Below, one piece after another: positions 55,304 through 64,000 of a stretch of 64,000 bases of DNA. The notes under the pieces are model-generated. The model was given only the letters and a program-made list of their open reading frames with translations, had not been told where the DNA came from and searched no databases. Every line of letters starts with the position of its first letter. Position 1 is the stretch's first letter. A program made the translations under genes and the position numbers. This DNA is from Candidimonas humi (lineage in GTDB: Bacteria > Pseudomonadota > Gammaproteobacteria > Burkholderiales > Burkholderiaceae_B), in NCBI RefSeq assembly GCF_019166065.1, contig NZ_JAHTBN010000002.1, forward strand, positions 434,001 through 498,000. Direction: 5' to 3'.

Positions 55304-56272
55304 ATGAACATGAAGAAAATCCGATTTCTTTTGCTTGGCGCCTGCATGGTCTTTGCCGCTACGGCAGCAAAGGCGGCCGACTACCCATCTAGGCCCATAC
55401 GGCTGATCGTTCCGTTTCCACCGGGAGGAATCACGGACATCATGTCGCGCGCCGTCGCGGCGCGCCTGTCCGCCAGCCTGGGGGAACCCATCGTCGTGGA
55501 CAACAGGGCCGGCGCCAGCGGAGTCATAGGCGCGGGACTGGCATCGCGCGCCGCGCCCGATGGCTATACGCTGATGATGGGCAATATCTCAACCCTGGGG
55601 ATCAATTCCGCCATCATCAAGGACATGCCCTATGATCCGGTAAAGAGCTTCACGCCGGTCAGCATGGTTGCCATCCAACCGCTCATCGTTGCCGTCAGCC
55701 CCGGCACGCCGGCGAAAAATATGGCCGAACTGGTGGCCTTGGCCAAGTCCAAGCCCGGCGGCCTTTTCTACGGCACGTCGGGGACCTCCTACCAGTTGGT
55801 CACGGAGGCTTTCAATTCGGCCATGGGAATCAAGATGGTCCATGTTCCCTACAAGGGCAGTTCGCCGGCCATCGAGGCGCTGCTGGCGAACCAGATCAAC
55901 GTGATGTTCGACCCGTTCTCGACGCTCTATGGACAGGTTCGCGCCGGCAAGGTCAGGGGCCTGGCTCTGACGACCAAAAAACGCCTGTCCGTCGCGCCGG
56001 AATTGCCCACGGTATCCGAAACCGTGCTGCCGAATTTCGATGCCAGCTCCTGGCAGGGCATTGTGGCGCCGGCCGGAACGCCCAAGCCCATCGTGGACAA
56101 GCTCAATGCGGCCATCACCAAGATCTTGAAGACCGACGAGGTGCAACGGCAATTTGCCAAGCAAGGCGTGGAGGCCTCGCCCTCTACCCCCGAGGAATTC
56201 GGCGCATACATCGCGTCGGAACGTAAGCGCTGGCAGGACGTCGCGAATACCGTCGGAATCAAACCCCAATAA
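55304..56272 (+). CDS. Bug-family periplasmic receptor (TctC type)
   Basis: 322 residues with a signal peptide (cleavage after AKA, near residue 24). YPSRPIRLIVPFPPGGITDIMSR, VVDNRAGASGVIGAGLASRA-like and YDPVKSFTPVSMVAIQP are the Bug hallmarks; these proteins are greatly expanded in Bordetella and relatives. They bind acids in the periplasm. No TctA/TctB membrane genes are beside it, as usual for orphan Bug proteins, so it may serve a distant transporter or a sensing role. It lies 107 bases after the CoA-transferase gene; ATG 55310 is an alternative start. Confidence 0.95.
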   Translation: MNMKKIRFLLLGACMVFAATAAKAADYPSRPIRLIVPFPPGGITDIMSRAVAARLSASLGEPIVVDNRAGASGVIGAGLASRAAPDGYTLMMGNISTLGINSAIIKDMPYDPVKSFTPVSMVAIQPLIVAVSPGTPAKNMAELVALAKSKPGGLFYGTSGTSYQLVTEAFNSAMGIKMVHVPYKGSSPAIEALLANQINVMFDPFSTLYGQVRAGKVRGLALTTKKRLSVAPELPTVSETVLPNFDASSWQGIVAPAGTPKPIVDKLNAAITKILKTDEVQRQFAKQGVEASPSTPEEFGAYIASERKRWQDVANTVGIKPQ

Positions 56273-56313
56273 ATGGAGTCTGGCGCGGCCGCGCCGGCTT
56301 ATCGGAGGCAATA

Positions 56314-57093
56314 ATGGATTTGGGCTTGAAAGGGAAATGGGCGCTGGTGTGCGGCGCCAGCAAGGGCCTGGGCTATGCCTGCGCCGCGTCGCTGGCGCAG
56401 GAGGGCGTCAACCTCGTCATCGCGGCTCGTACGCGCCAGGCCTTGAACGAGAGCCGCGACCGCATCGCCGCCGTATCGGGGGTCGAAGTGATAGCCGTGG
56501 ACGCCGACGTCACGACGGACGACGGGCGGCAGCGGGTGGTGCAGGCCGCCCCGCGCATCGATATTCTCGTCACCAACGCGGGCGGGCCTCCGGTCGGGGA
56601 TTTCCGGAAATTCTCGCAAGACGACTGGATGCGGGCGCTGGCGTCCAACATGCTTGCCCCTATCGAGCTCATCCGCATGACTGTCGATGCGATGATCGAT
56701 CGCGGCTTCGGCCGCATCGTCAATATCACGTCCTCCGCCGTCAAGGCGCCGGTCGATGTCTTATGCCTGTCGAACGGCAGCCGTTCCGGGCTGACCGGCT
56801 TCGCCGCAGGGTTGGCGAGACAAGTTGCCCGGCACAACGTGACGCTGAACAACTTGCTGCCGGGCAAGTTCGATACCGACAGGCTGCGCAGCAATAATGC
56901 ACAGCGTGCACATGCCGCGGGGATCGCGCCTGAACTCGAAGCGCAACGGATGATCCAGACAATCCCGGCGGGACGCTTCGGCATGCCCATGGAATTCGGC
57001 CAGGCCTGCGCTTTTCTTTGCAGCGCCCAGGCGGCATACATCACGGGTCAGAATCTGCTGATCGACGGGGGCGCCTACCCCGGTACTTTCTGA
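56314..57093 (+). CDS. SDR-like oxidoreductase lacking the YxxxK pair
   Basis: 259 residues. The nucleotide-binding motif GASKGLG (14-20), NAG (88-90) and VNITSSAVKAP with the usual Ser are present, and the C-terminus LLIDGGAYPG is normal. Where Tyr and Lys of the active site should be (about residues 152-156) the protein reads VLCLSNGSRSG, so both are replaced. This LSNGxR form is shared by a subgroup of SDRs of uncertain chemistry. It may use another mechanism or bind without catalysis. Lies in unit C between the Bug receptor and the hydratase. Confidence 0.88.
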   Translation: MDLGLKGKWALVCGASKGLGYACAASLAQEGVNLVIAARTRQALNESRDRIAAVSGVEVIAVDADVTTDDGRQRVVQAAPRIDILVTNAGGPPVGDFRKFSQDDWMRALASNMLAPIELIRMTVDAMIDRGFGRIVNITSSAVKAPVDVLCLSNGSRSGLTGFAAGLARQVARHNVTLNNLLPGKFDTDRLRSNNAQRAHAAGIAPELEAQRMIQTIPAGRFGMPMEFGQACAFLCSAQAAYITGQNLLIDGGAYPGTF

Positions 57094-57124
57094 ATTTGCC
57101 GGATTAACGCTCACCAAGAAGACC

Positions 57125-57922
57125 ATGAAGCCATTGCTTAATTTCGATCAGGACGACCGCGGCGTCGTCACCCTGGCCATGAATGACAGTGCCACCCGCA
57201 ATGCCTTGACGGGCAGTACGATGGTGGCTGAATTCCTGGCGGCCTTCGAACGTATCGAGGCCGATCGCAGCGTGGGCGCCGTCATTATCACCGGCAGCGG
57301 CAAGGCATTTTCGTCGGGTGGAAATATTGCCGAGATGGGCCGCCAGACGCTGCCGGAATACACCCCTGCCATGCTGCGGCAAGAATATCGCCAAGGCATC
57401 CAGCGCCTGCCCCTGGCGCTGCAGGCGCTGGAGGTGCCCATCATTGCCGCCGTCAATGGGCCGGCTGTCGGCGCGGGCTGCGACCTGGCCTGCATGTGTG
57501 ATATCCGTATCGCCTCCGAACAGGCGGTTTTTGCCGAAAGCTTCGTCAAGCTGGGCCTGATTGCCGGCGACGGCGGCTGTTGGTTCCTGCCGCGCCTGAT
57601 CGGCATGTCGCGGGCAGCCGAAATGACCTTCACCGGCGATGCCATCAGCGCCGGCCAGGCGCTGGAATGGGGCTTGGTCTCGCGAGTGGTGCCGGCCGAT
57701 GCCTTGATGGACGAAGCGCACGCCCTGGCGCATCGCATCACCGCCAACCCCGTCGATGCACTACGCATGAGCAAGCGCCTCTTGCGCGAAGGCCAGTTGG
57801 GCCGCCTCGATACGGTGCTGGAAATGGCCGCCGCCTTTCAGGCCCTTGCCCACAAATCCGACGAGCACGCCAGGGCCGTGCAGGAATTCCTGGAGCGGCG
57901 TGCGGCGCGCAAGCGCCAGTAA
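57125..57922 (+). CDS. enoyl-CoA hydratase/isomerase family protein
   Basis: 265 residues of the crotonase fold. The oxyanion-hole segments are GKAFSSGGNIAEM and NGPAVGAGCDLACMCD; FAESFVKLGLIAGDGGCWFLPR carries the first catalytic Glu, while the second usual Glu position reads Asp (AGDGG for PGEGG), hinting at an isomerase or altered activity. NPVDALRMSKRLLREG follows. It likely acts on the enoyl-CoA made by the dehydrogenase pair. Last clear gene of unit C. Confidence 0.92.
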   Translation: MKPLLNFDQDDRGVVTLAMNDSATRNALTGSTMVAEFLAAFERIEADRSVGAVIITGSGKAFSSGGNIAEMGRQTLPEYTPAMLRQEYRQGIQRLPLALQALEVPIIAAVNGPAVGAGCDLACMCDIRIASEQAVFAESFVKLGLIAGDGGCWFLPRLIGMSRAAEMTFTGDAISAGQALEWGLVSRVVPADALMDEAHALAHRITANPVDALRMSKRLLREGQLGRLDTVLEMAAAFQALAHKSDEHARAVQEFLERRAARKRQ

Positions 57923-58110
57923 GGCCAGGGCGCTTGGGCCGGAATCCCCGCGCGTCTGCTCCGGGGCGCGGGCATGCGGCCCTATTCAATTCTTGCGAAA
58001 CATGCTAAACCCGAAGTTCGCTGCGGTATACGCGGCCGTACCTGGGCCGGCCGCGCCTGAGCGGCGCCGGCAAGCCAGTCGGTCATGCATAGTGCATAGA
58101 GGAGGGGGCC

Positions 58111-59253
58111 ATGCAGATGCTCGATCCTGTGGAACACATGGCGGCGCCGGCCGCGGCGCGCGTGGGCGATACGCTGGCCGATGTCGACACGCCCAGCCTG
58201 ATCCTCGACCTGGATGCCTTCGAAGACAATCTGCGCATGATGCAGGCGCTGGCCGAGCGTCACGGCGTGGCGCTGCGTCCGCACGCCAAGGCCCATAAAT
58301 GTCCTGAAATCGCGCTGCGCCAGATCGCGCTCGGCGCCCAGGGCATATGCTGCCAGAAGGTCAGCGAGGCGTTGCCCTTCGTGGCCGCCGGGGTGCGCGA
58401 TATCCACATCAGCAACGAAGTCGTGGGCGCGCCCAAGCTGGATTTGCTGGCGCGCCTGGCCCGCCAGGCGCGCATCAGCGTATGCGTCGACCATCCCAGC
58501 GCCGCCCAGGCCTTGTCGGCCGCGCTGGCGCAGGCCGGCGCCAGCGCCGGCGTACTGATAGAAATCGATGTCGGGCAGAAGCGCTGCGGCGTGCAGCGGC
58601 CCGAAGATGCGGTGGCGCTGGCGCGTGTGCTGGCGTCCTTGCCGAACCTGGAATTCCTGGGCCTGCAGGCTTATCACGGCGGCTTGCAGCACAAGCGTTC
58701 CATCGGCCAGCGGCGCCGCGGCGCCGAAAAGGCCGCCAGGCAGGTGCGCCGCTACCTGCGCGCCTTTGCGCAGGCAGGCATGTCCTGCCCGGTAGTGACC
58801 GGCGGCGGCACCGGCAGCGCGCTATTCGACGCGGCCGGCCAGGTCTACACGGAAATCCAGGCCGGCTCTTATCCCTTCATGGATGCGGACTATGCCCGCC
58901 TGGACTGGGGCGATGCGCTGTCGCTGCGGCACAGCTTGTTCCTGCTCGGCACGGTCATGAGCACCCCCACGCCGGAGCGGGCCATCGTCGACGTGGGCCT
59001 GAAATCCACCAGCGCTGAAAGCGGCCTGCCGCGCCCCGTGGCGGGCAAAGGGTTGCACTGCGTCGCCATCAATGATGAGCATCTCATACTCAAGGCCGAC
59101 CACGCGCGCGACCGCCCGTCCCTGGGCTTCAAGCTGAGCCTGATCCCCGGCCATTGCGACCCCACCTTCAACCTGCACGACAGCATCGTTGCCGTGCGCG
59201 GCGACAAGGTCGAGGCCATCTGGGACATCTCCGCCCGCGGCCTGAGCCGCTAG
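58111..59253 (+). CDS. DSD1-family PLP enzyme (D-threonine aldolase-like)
   Basis: 380 residues: an alanine-racemase-type barrel and a C-terminal beta domain. VDTPSLILDLDAFEDNLRMM, RPHAKAHKCPEIALRQ with the PLP lysine, EIDVGQKRCGV, VVTGGGTGSALFD and the metal-site LIPGHCDPTFNLHD place it with D-threonine/3-hydroxyaspartate aldolases and D-serine dehydratases. It cleaves or dehydrates a D-beta-hydroxy amino acid. A strong AGGAGGGGG lies before the ATG. A palindrome ATGCA-TAG-TGCAT (58085-58097) precedes it. Possibly a single-gene unit. Confidence 0.9.
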   Translation: MQMLDPVEHMAAPAAARVGDTLADVDTPSLILDLDAFEDNLRMMQALAERHGVALRPHAKAHKCPEIALRQIALGAQGICCQKVSEALPFVAAGVRDIHISNEVVGAPKLDLLARLARQARISVCVDHPSAAQALSAALAQAGASAGVLIEIDVGQKRCGVQRPEDAVALARVLASLPNLEFLGLQAYHGGLQHKRSIGQRRRGAEKAARQVRRYLRAFAQAGMSCPVVTGGGTGSALFDAAGQVYTEIQAGSYPFMDADYARLDWGDALSLRHSLFLLGTVMSTPTPERAIVDVGLKSTSAESGLPRPVAGKGLHCVAINDEHLILKADHARDRPSLGFKLSLIPGHCDPTFNLHDSIVAVRGDKVEAIWDISARGLSR

Positions 59254-59294
59254 CGCCTCGGGCCGAGGCTTGCGTCTCGGTCGCCGCGCGCCGG

Positions 59295-61328
<2,034 letters not shown>

Positions 61329-61445
61329 GTATGACTCCTCGGGGTGGCCGGATGGCGGGCGGCGATCAAGCCGCGCCGCCGGGCGGTATGACGTTGTGCC
61401 CGGCGCGCTGGCCGCGGCGCCCGCGGCAGTGGCGCGCCAGTGTCC

Positions 61446-63053
61446 TCACATTCTGAACACGCCGAAACGCGTGTCCTCGATCGGGGCGTTCAGCGCGGCC
61501 GACAGGCCCAGCGCCAGCACCCGGCGCGTGTCGGCGGGGCGGATGATGCCGTCGTCCCACAGCCGCGCCGTGGCGTAATAGGGATGGCCTTCTTTTTCGT
61601 ACTGGGCGCGTATCGGTGCCTTGAAGGCCTCTTCTTCGTCGGCGCTCCAGGCGCCGCCCTTGGCCTCGATGCCGTCGCGCTTGACGGTGGCCAGGACGCT
61701 TGCGGCCTGCTCGCCGCCCATTACGGAGATGCGCGCGTTGGGCCACAGGAACAGCAGGCGCGGCCCGAAGGCGCGGCCGCACATGCCGTAGTTGCCGGCG
61801 CCGAACGAGCCGCCGATCAGCACCGTGAACTTCGGCACCGCCGCGGTGGACACGGCAGTGACCATCTTGGCGCCGTGGCGCGCAATGCCTTCGTTCTCGT
61901 ACTTGCGGCCCACCATGAAGCCGGTGATGTTCTGCAGGAACACCAGGGGTATCTTGCGCTGGCAGCACAGCTCGATGAAATGGGTGCCTTTCTGCGCCGC
62001 CTCGGAAAACAGGATGCCGTTATTGGCGATGATGCCCACCGGCATGCCGTGTATGTGGGCGAAGCCCGTGATCAGCGTGGTGCCGTAGCGCGCCTTGAAT
62101 TCGTCGAGCTCGGAGCCGTCGACGATGCGCGCGATGACCTCGCGCACGTCGTAGGGCTTGCGCGTGTCCTTGGGGATGATGCCGTTGAGTTCTGCCGGGT
62201 CGTACAGCGGTTCGCTGTAGGGCTTGCGGTGCAGTTGCACGGGCTTGTGGTGGTTGAGCCGGCCGACGGCCTCGCGCGCCAGGTACAGCGCGTGCAGGTC
62301 GTTGTTGGCCAGGTGGTCGGCCACGCCCGAGAGCCGCGTGTGCACGTCGCCGCCGCCGAGATCTTCGGCGCTGACCTCTTCGCCCGTGGCGGCCTTGACC
62401 AGCGGCGGCCCGCCCAGGAAGATGGTGCCCTGGTTCTTGACGATGATGGATTCGTCGCTCATGGCCGGCACGTAGGCTCCGCCGGCGGTGCAAGAGCCCA
62501 TCACCACGGCGATCTGCGCAATCCCTTGCGAGGACATGACCGCCTGGTTGTAGAAGATGCGCCCGAAGTGGTCGCGATCGGGAAAGACCTCGTCCTGGTT
62601 GGGCAGGTTGGCGCCGCCCGAATCTACCAGGTACACGCAGGGAAGTCGGTTCTGCTGGGCGATTTCCTGCGCCCGCAGGTGTTTCTTGACCGTAAGCGGA
62701 TAGTAGGTGCCACCCTTGACCGTGGCGTCGTTGCAGACCACGACGCATTCGGTGCCGTGCACCCGCCCGATGCCGGTGATGATGCCTGCGCCCGGCGCCG
62801 CGTTGTCATAGACGTCGTGGGCGGCCAGCGGCGAAAGTTCCAGGAAAGGCGTGCCCGGGTCGAGCAGGCGTTCCACGCGCTCGCGCGGCAGCAGCTTGCC
62901 GCGCGCCACATGCTTGGCGCGCGCCGAGGCGCTGCCGCCCTGCGCAGTATGTTCCAACTGCTTTTGCAGGTCGTCGATCTGTTCCTGCATGGCGCGGGCG
63001 TTGTCGATGAACGCCTGCGAGCGCGGGTTGATGCGGGATTCGATGATGGGCAT
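61446..63053 (-). CDS. mccB: methylcrotonyl-CoA-type carboxylase, carboxyltransferase beta subunit
   Basis: 535 residues. Opens [18 protein letters not shown] and contains [74 protein letters not shown] and [12 protein letters not shown], ending DTRFGVFRM. These blocks are characteristic of the MccB/LiuB line more than of PccB. It transfers the carboxyl group to methylcrotonyl-CoA, giving methylglutaconyl-CoA. The 117-base gap to mccA has no other gene. Confidence 0.92.
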   Translation of the reverse strand: MPIIESRINPRSQAFIDNARAMQEQIDDLQKQLEHTAQGGSASARAKHVARGKLLPRERVERLLDPGTPFLELSPLAAHDVYDNAAPGAGIITGIGRVHGTECVVVCNDATVKGGTYYPLTVKKHLRAQEIAQQNRLPCVYLVDSGGANLPNQDEVFPDRDHFGRIFYNQAVMSSQGIAQIAVVMGSCTAGGAYVPAMSDESIIVKNQGTIFLGGPPLVKAATGEEVSAEDLGGGDVHTRLSGVADHLANNDLHALYLAREAVGRLNHHKPVQLHRKPYSEPLYDPAELNGIIPKDTRKPYDVREVIARIVDGSELDEFKARYGTTLITGFAHIHGMPVGIIANNGILFSEAAQKGTHFIELCCQRKIPLVFLQNITGFMVGRKYENEGIARHGAKMVTAVSTAAVPKFTVLIGGSFGAGNYGMCGRAFGPRLLFLWPNARISVMGGEQAASVLATVKRDGIEAKGGAWSADEEEAFKAPIRAQYEKEGHPYYATARLWDDGIIRPADTRRVLALGLSAALNAPIEDTRFGVFRM

Positions 63054-63128
63054 TGCGATTCCTGGATGCGAGGGGCGTCGGCGGCCGGCGTGCGATATGC
63101 ACGCGGCCGCCGCTACGGCGCTACGGCC

Positions 63129-64000
63129 TTACAGCATTTCGATGGCCATGGCGACGGCTTCGCCGCCGCCTATGCACAGCGAGGCCATGCCGCGCTTGCC
63201 GCCGGTCTTGCGCAGGCCGCCGAGCAGCGTGACGAGCAGGCGCGCGCCCGAAGCGCCGATGGGGTGGCCCAGGGCGGTGGCGCCGCCGTGGATGTTCACC
63301 TTGTCGTGCGGCAGGTCCAGCTCTTTCATGGCTGCCATGGTGACCACCGCAAAGGCTTCGTTGATCTCGAACAGATCGACCTCGCCCACCGACCAGCCGG
63401 TCTTGGCGAACAGCTTCTGCATGGCGCCCACCGGAGCGGTGGTGAACCACTGCGGTTCTTGCGAATGCTGCGTATGGGCGACGATGCGCGCCAGCGGCTT
63501 GGCGCCCAGCTTCTGCGCGGTGGATGCGCGCATCAGCACCAGGGCGGCCGCGCCGTCGGAGATCGACGAGGAATTGGCCGCGGTGACGGTGCCGTCTTTC
63601 TTGAAGGCCGGCTTCAACGTGGGGATTTTCTCGGGCATGGCGCGCGTCGGCGCTTCGTCGGTGTCGATGACCGTGTCGCCCTTGCGGCCGGCCACGGTAA
63701 CCGGTGCGATTTCCCACTTGAAGCTGCCGTCTTCGGTGGCGGCGCGGGCGCGGCGCAGGGATTCCAGCGAGAAGGCGTCCTGCTGTTCGCGCGTGAAGGT
63801 GTATTTCGAGGCGCAGTCTTCGGCGAACACGCCCATGGCGGTACCGCGCTGGTAGGCGTCTTCCAGGCCGTCGAGCGCCATGTGGTCGTAGACGGTGGAA
63901 TGGCCGTAGCGGTAGCCCTGGCGTCCGCGCAGCAGCAGGTACGGAGCGTTGCTCATGCTTTCCTGGCCGCCGGCCACGATGACTTCGGCGCTGCCGGCCA
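63129..64000 (-). CDS. acetyl-CoA acetyltransferase / thiolase (partial)
   Basis: The last 289 codons plus stop; the gene enters from beyond the right end of the window. VAGGQESMSNAPY opens the visible part; EINEAFAVVTMAAM (NEAF motif), HGGATALGHPIGASGARLLV (catalytic His) and SLCIGGGEAVAMAIE (final catalytic Cys in CxG) show an intact degradative/biosynthetic thiolase. The nucleophilic cysteine lies outside. First visible gene before mccB and mccA on this strand, so the trio probably serves leucine/isovalerate or acetoacetate metabolism. Confidence 0.93.
   Translation of the reverse strand, partial: AGSAEVIVAGGQESMSNAPYLLLRGRQGYRYGHSTVYDHMALDGLEDAYQRGTAMGVFAEDCASKYTFTREQQDAFSLESLRRARAATEDGSFKWEIAPVTVAGRKGDTVIDTDEAPTRAMPEKIPTLKPAFKKDGTVTAANSSSISDGAAALVLMRASTAQKLGAKPLARIVAHTQHSQEPQWFTTAPVGAMQKLFAKTGWSVGEVDLFEINEAFAVVTMAAMKELDLPHDKVNIHGGATALGHPIGASGARLLVTLLGGLRKTGGKRGMASLCIGGGEAVAMAIEML

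Noticed and set aside
58085-58097. Regulator operator before the DSD1-family gene
   Set aside because: ATGCA-TAG-TGCAT is palindromic but single and overlaps nothing else recognisable; too little to claim a site.

Overview
The window is GC-rich (locally lower in a few promoter regions) and tightly packed, and its gene content points to a betaproteobacterium of the Alcaligenaceae (Bordetella/Achromobacter type). The main clues are a Bug-family periplasmic receptor, a lysine-rich SET-domain protein, topB with a histone-H1-like tail, the smg/DUF494 gene, a urt-ure nitrogen island and many CoA-dependent catabolic genes. The genus is an inference; no rRNA or tRNA gene was seen.

Region 1 (1-23.7 kb) is a purine-to-ammonia island. 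It runs guanine deaminase (3' end only), a LysR regulator, allantoicase, PuuE allantoinase, a GntR regulator divergent from 5-hydroxyisourate hydrolase, PuuD urate oxidase with a cytochrome c tail, pterin-4a-carbinolamine dehydratase, an AEC permease, AMP nucleosidase, a nucleoside deoxyribosyltransferase-like protein, a broken thiolase, the urea ABC transporter urtABCDE, a nickel permease and ureDABCEFG. A textbook sigma-54 promoter with an NtrC-like palindrome lies before urtA, so nitrogen limitation probably switches on urea import and hydrolysis. A gene for OHCU decarboxylase (uraD) was not found here.

Region 2 (23.7-31.8 kb) holds an SDR oxidoreductase, a TRAP transporter with fused DctQM, a divergent IclR regulator, a thiolase, an acyl-CoA synthetase and a degraded SDR remnant. 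Region 3 (31.9-39.8 kb) is mostly housekeeping: the SET protein, an acetolactate synthase large subunit, topB, gluQ with an unusual insertion and heptamer/hexamer tandem repeats at its 5' side, and smg.

Region 4 (40-57.9 kb) is a catabolic region in three transcription units: (A) enolase-superfamily enzyme, branched-chain-type ABC transporter with fused permease-ATPase, second enolase-superfamily enzyme; (B) a TPP-dependent enzyme and an aldehyde dehydrogenase on the minus strand; (C) paired acyl-CoA dehydrogenases, class III CoA-transferase, Bug receptor, atypical SDR and enoyl-CoA hydratase. A LysR gene sits between B and C. All three units carry the same promoter layout: a GATAC-N7-GTATC palindrome about 62-65 bases before the predicted transcription start, then an A-tract and an ATATTRGA segment. 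I read this as one LysR regulon for an unidentified acid whose pathway resembles the mandelate type. It is the most interesting system in the window.

Region 5 (58-64 kb) has a DSD1/D-threonine-aldolase-like PLP enzyme and, on the minus strand, a thiolase (cut by the window end) followed by the two subunits of a methylcrotonyl-CoA-type carboxylase, suggesting leucine/isovalerate breakdown.
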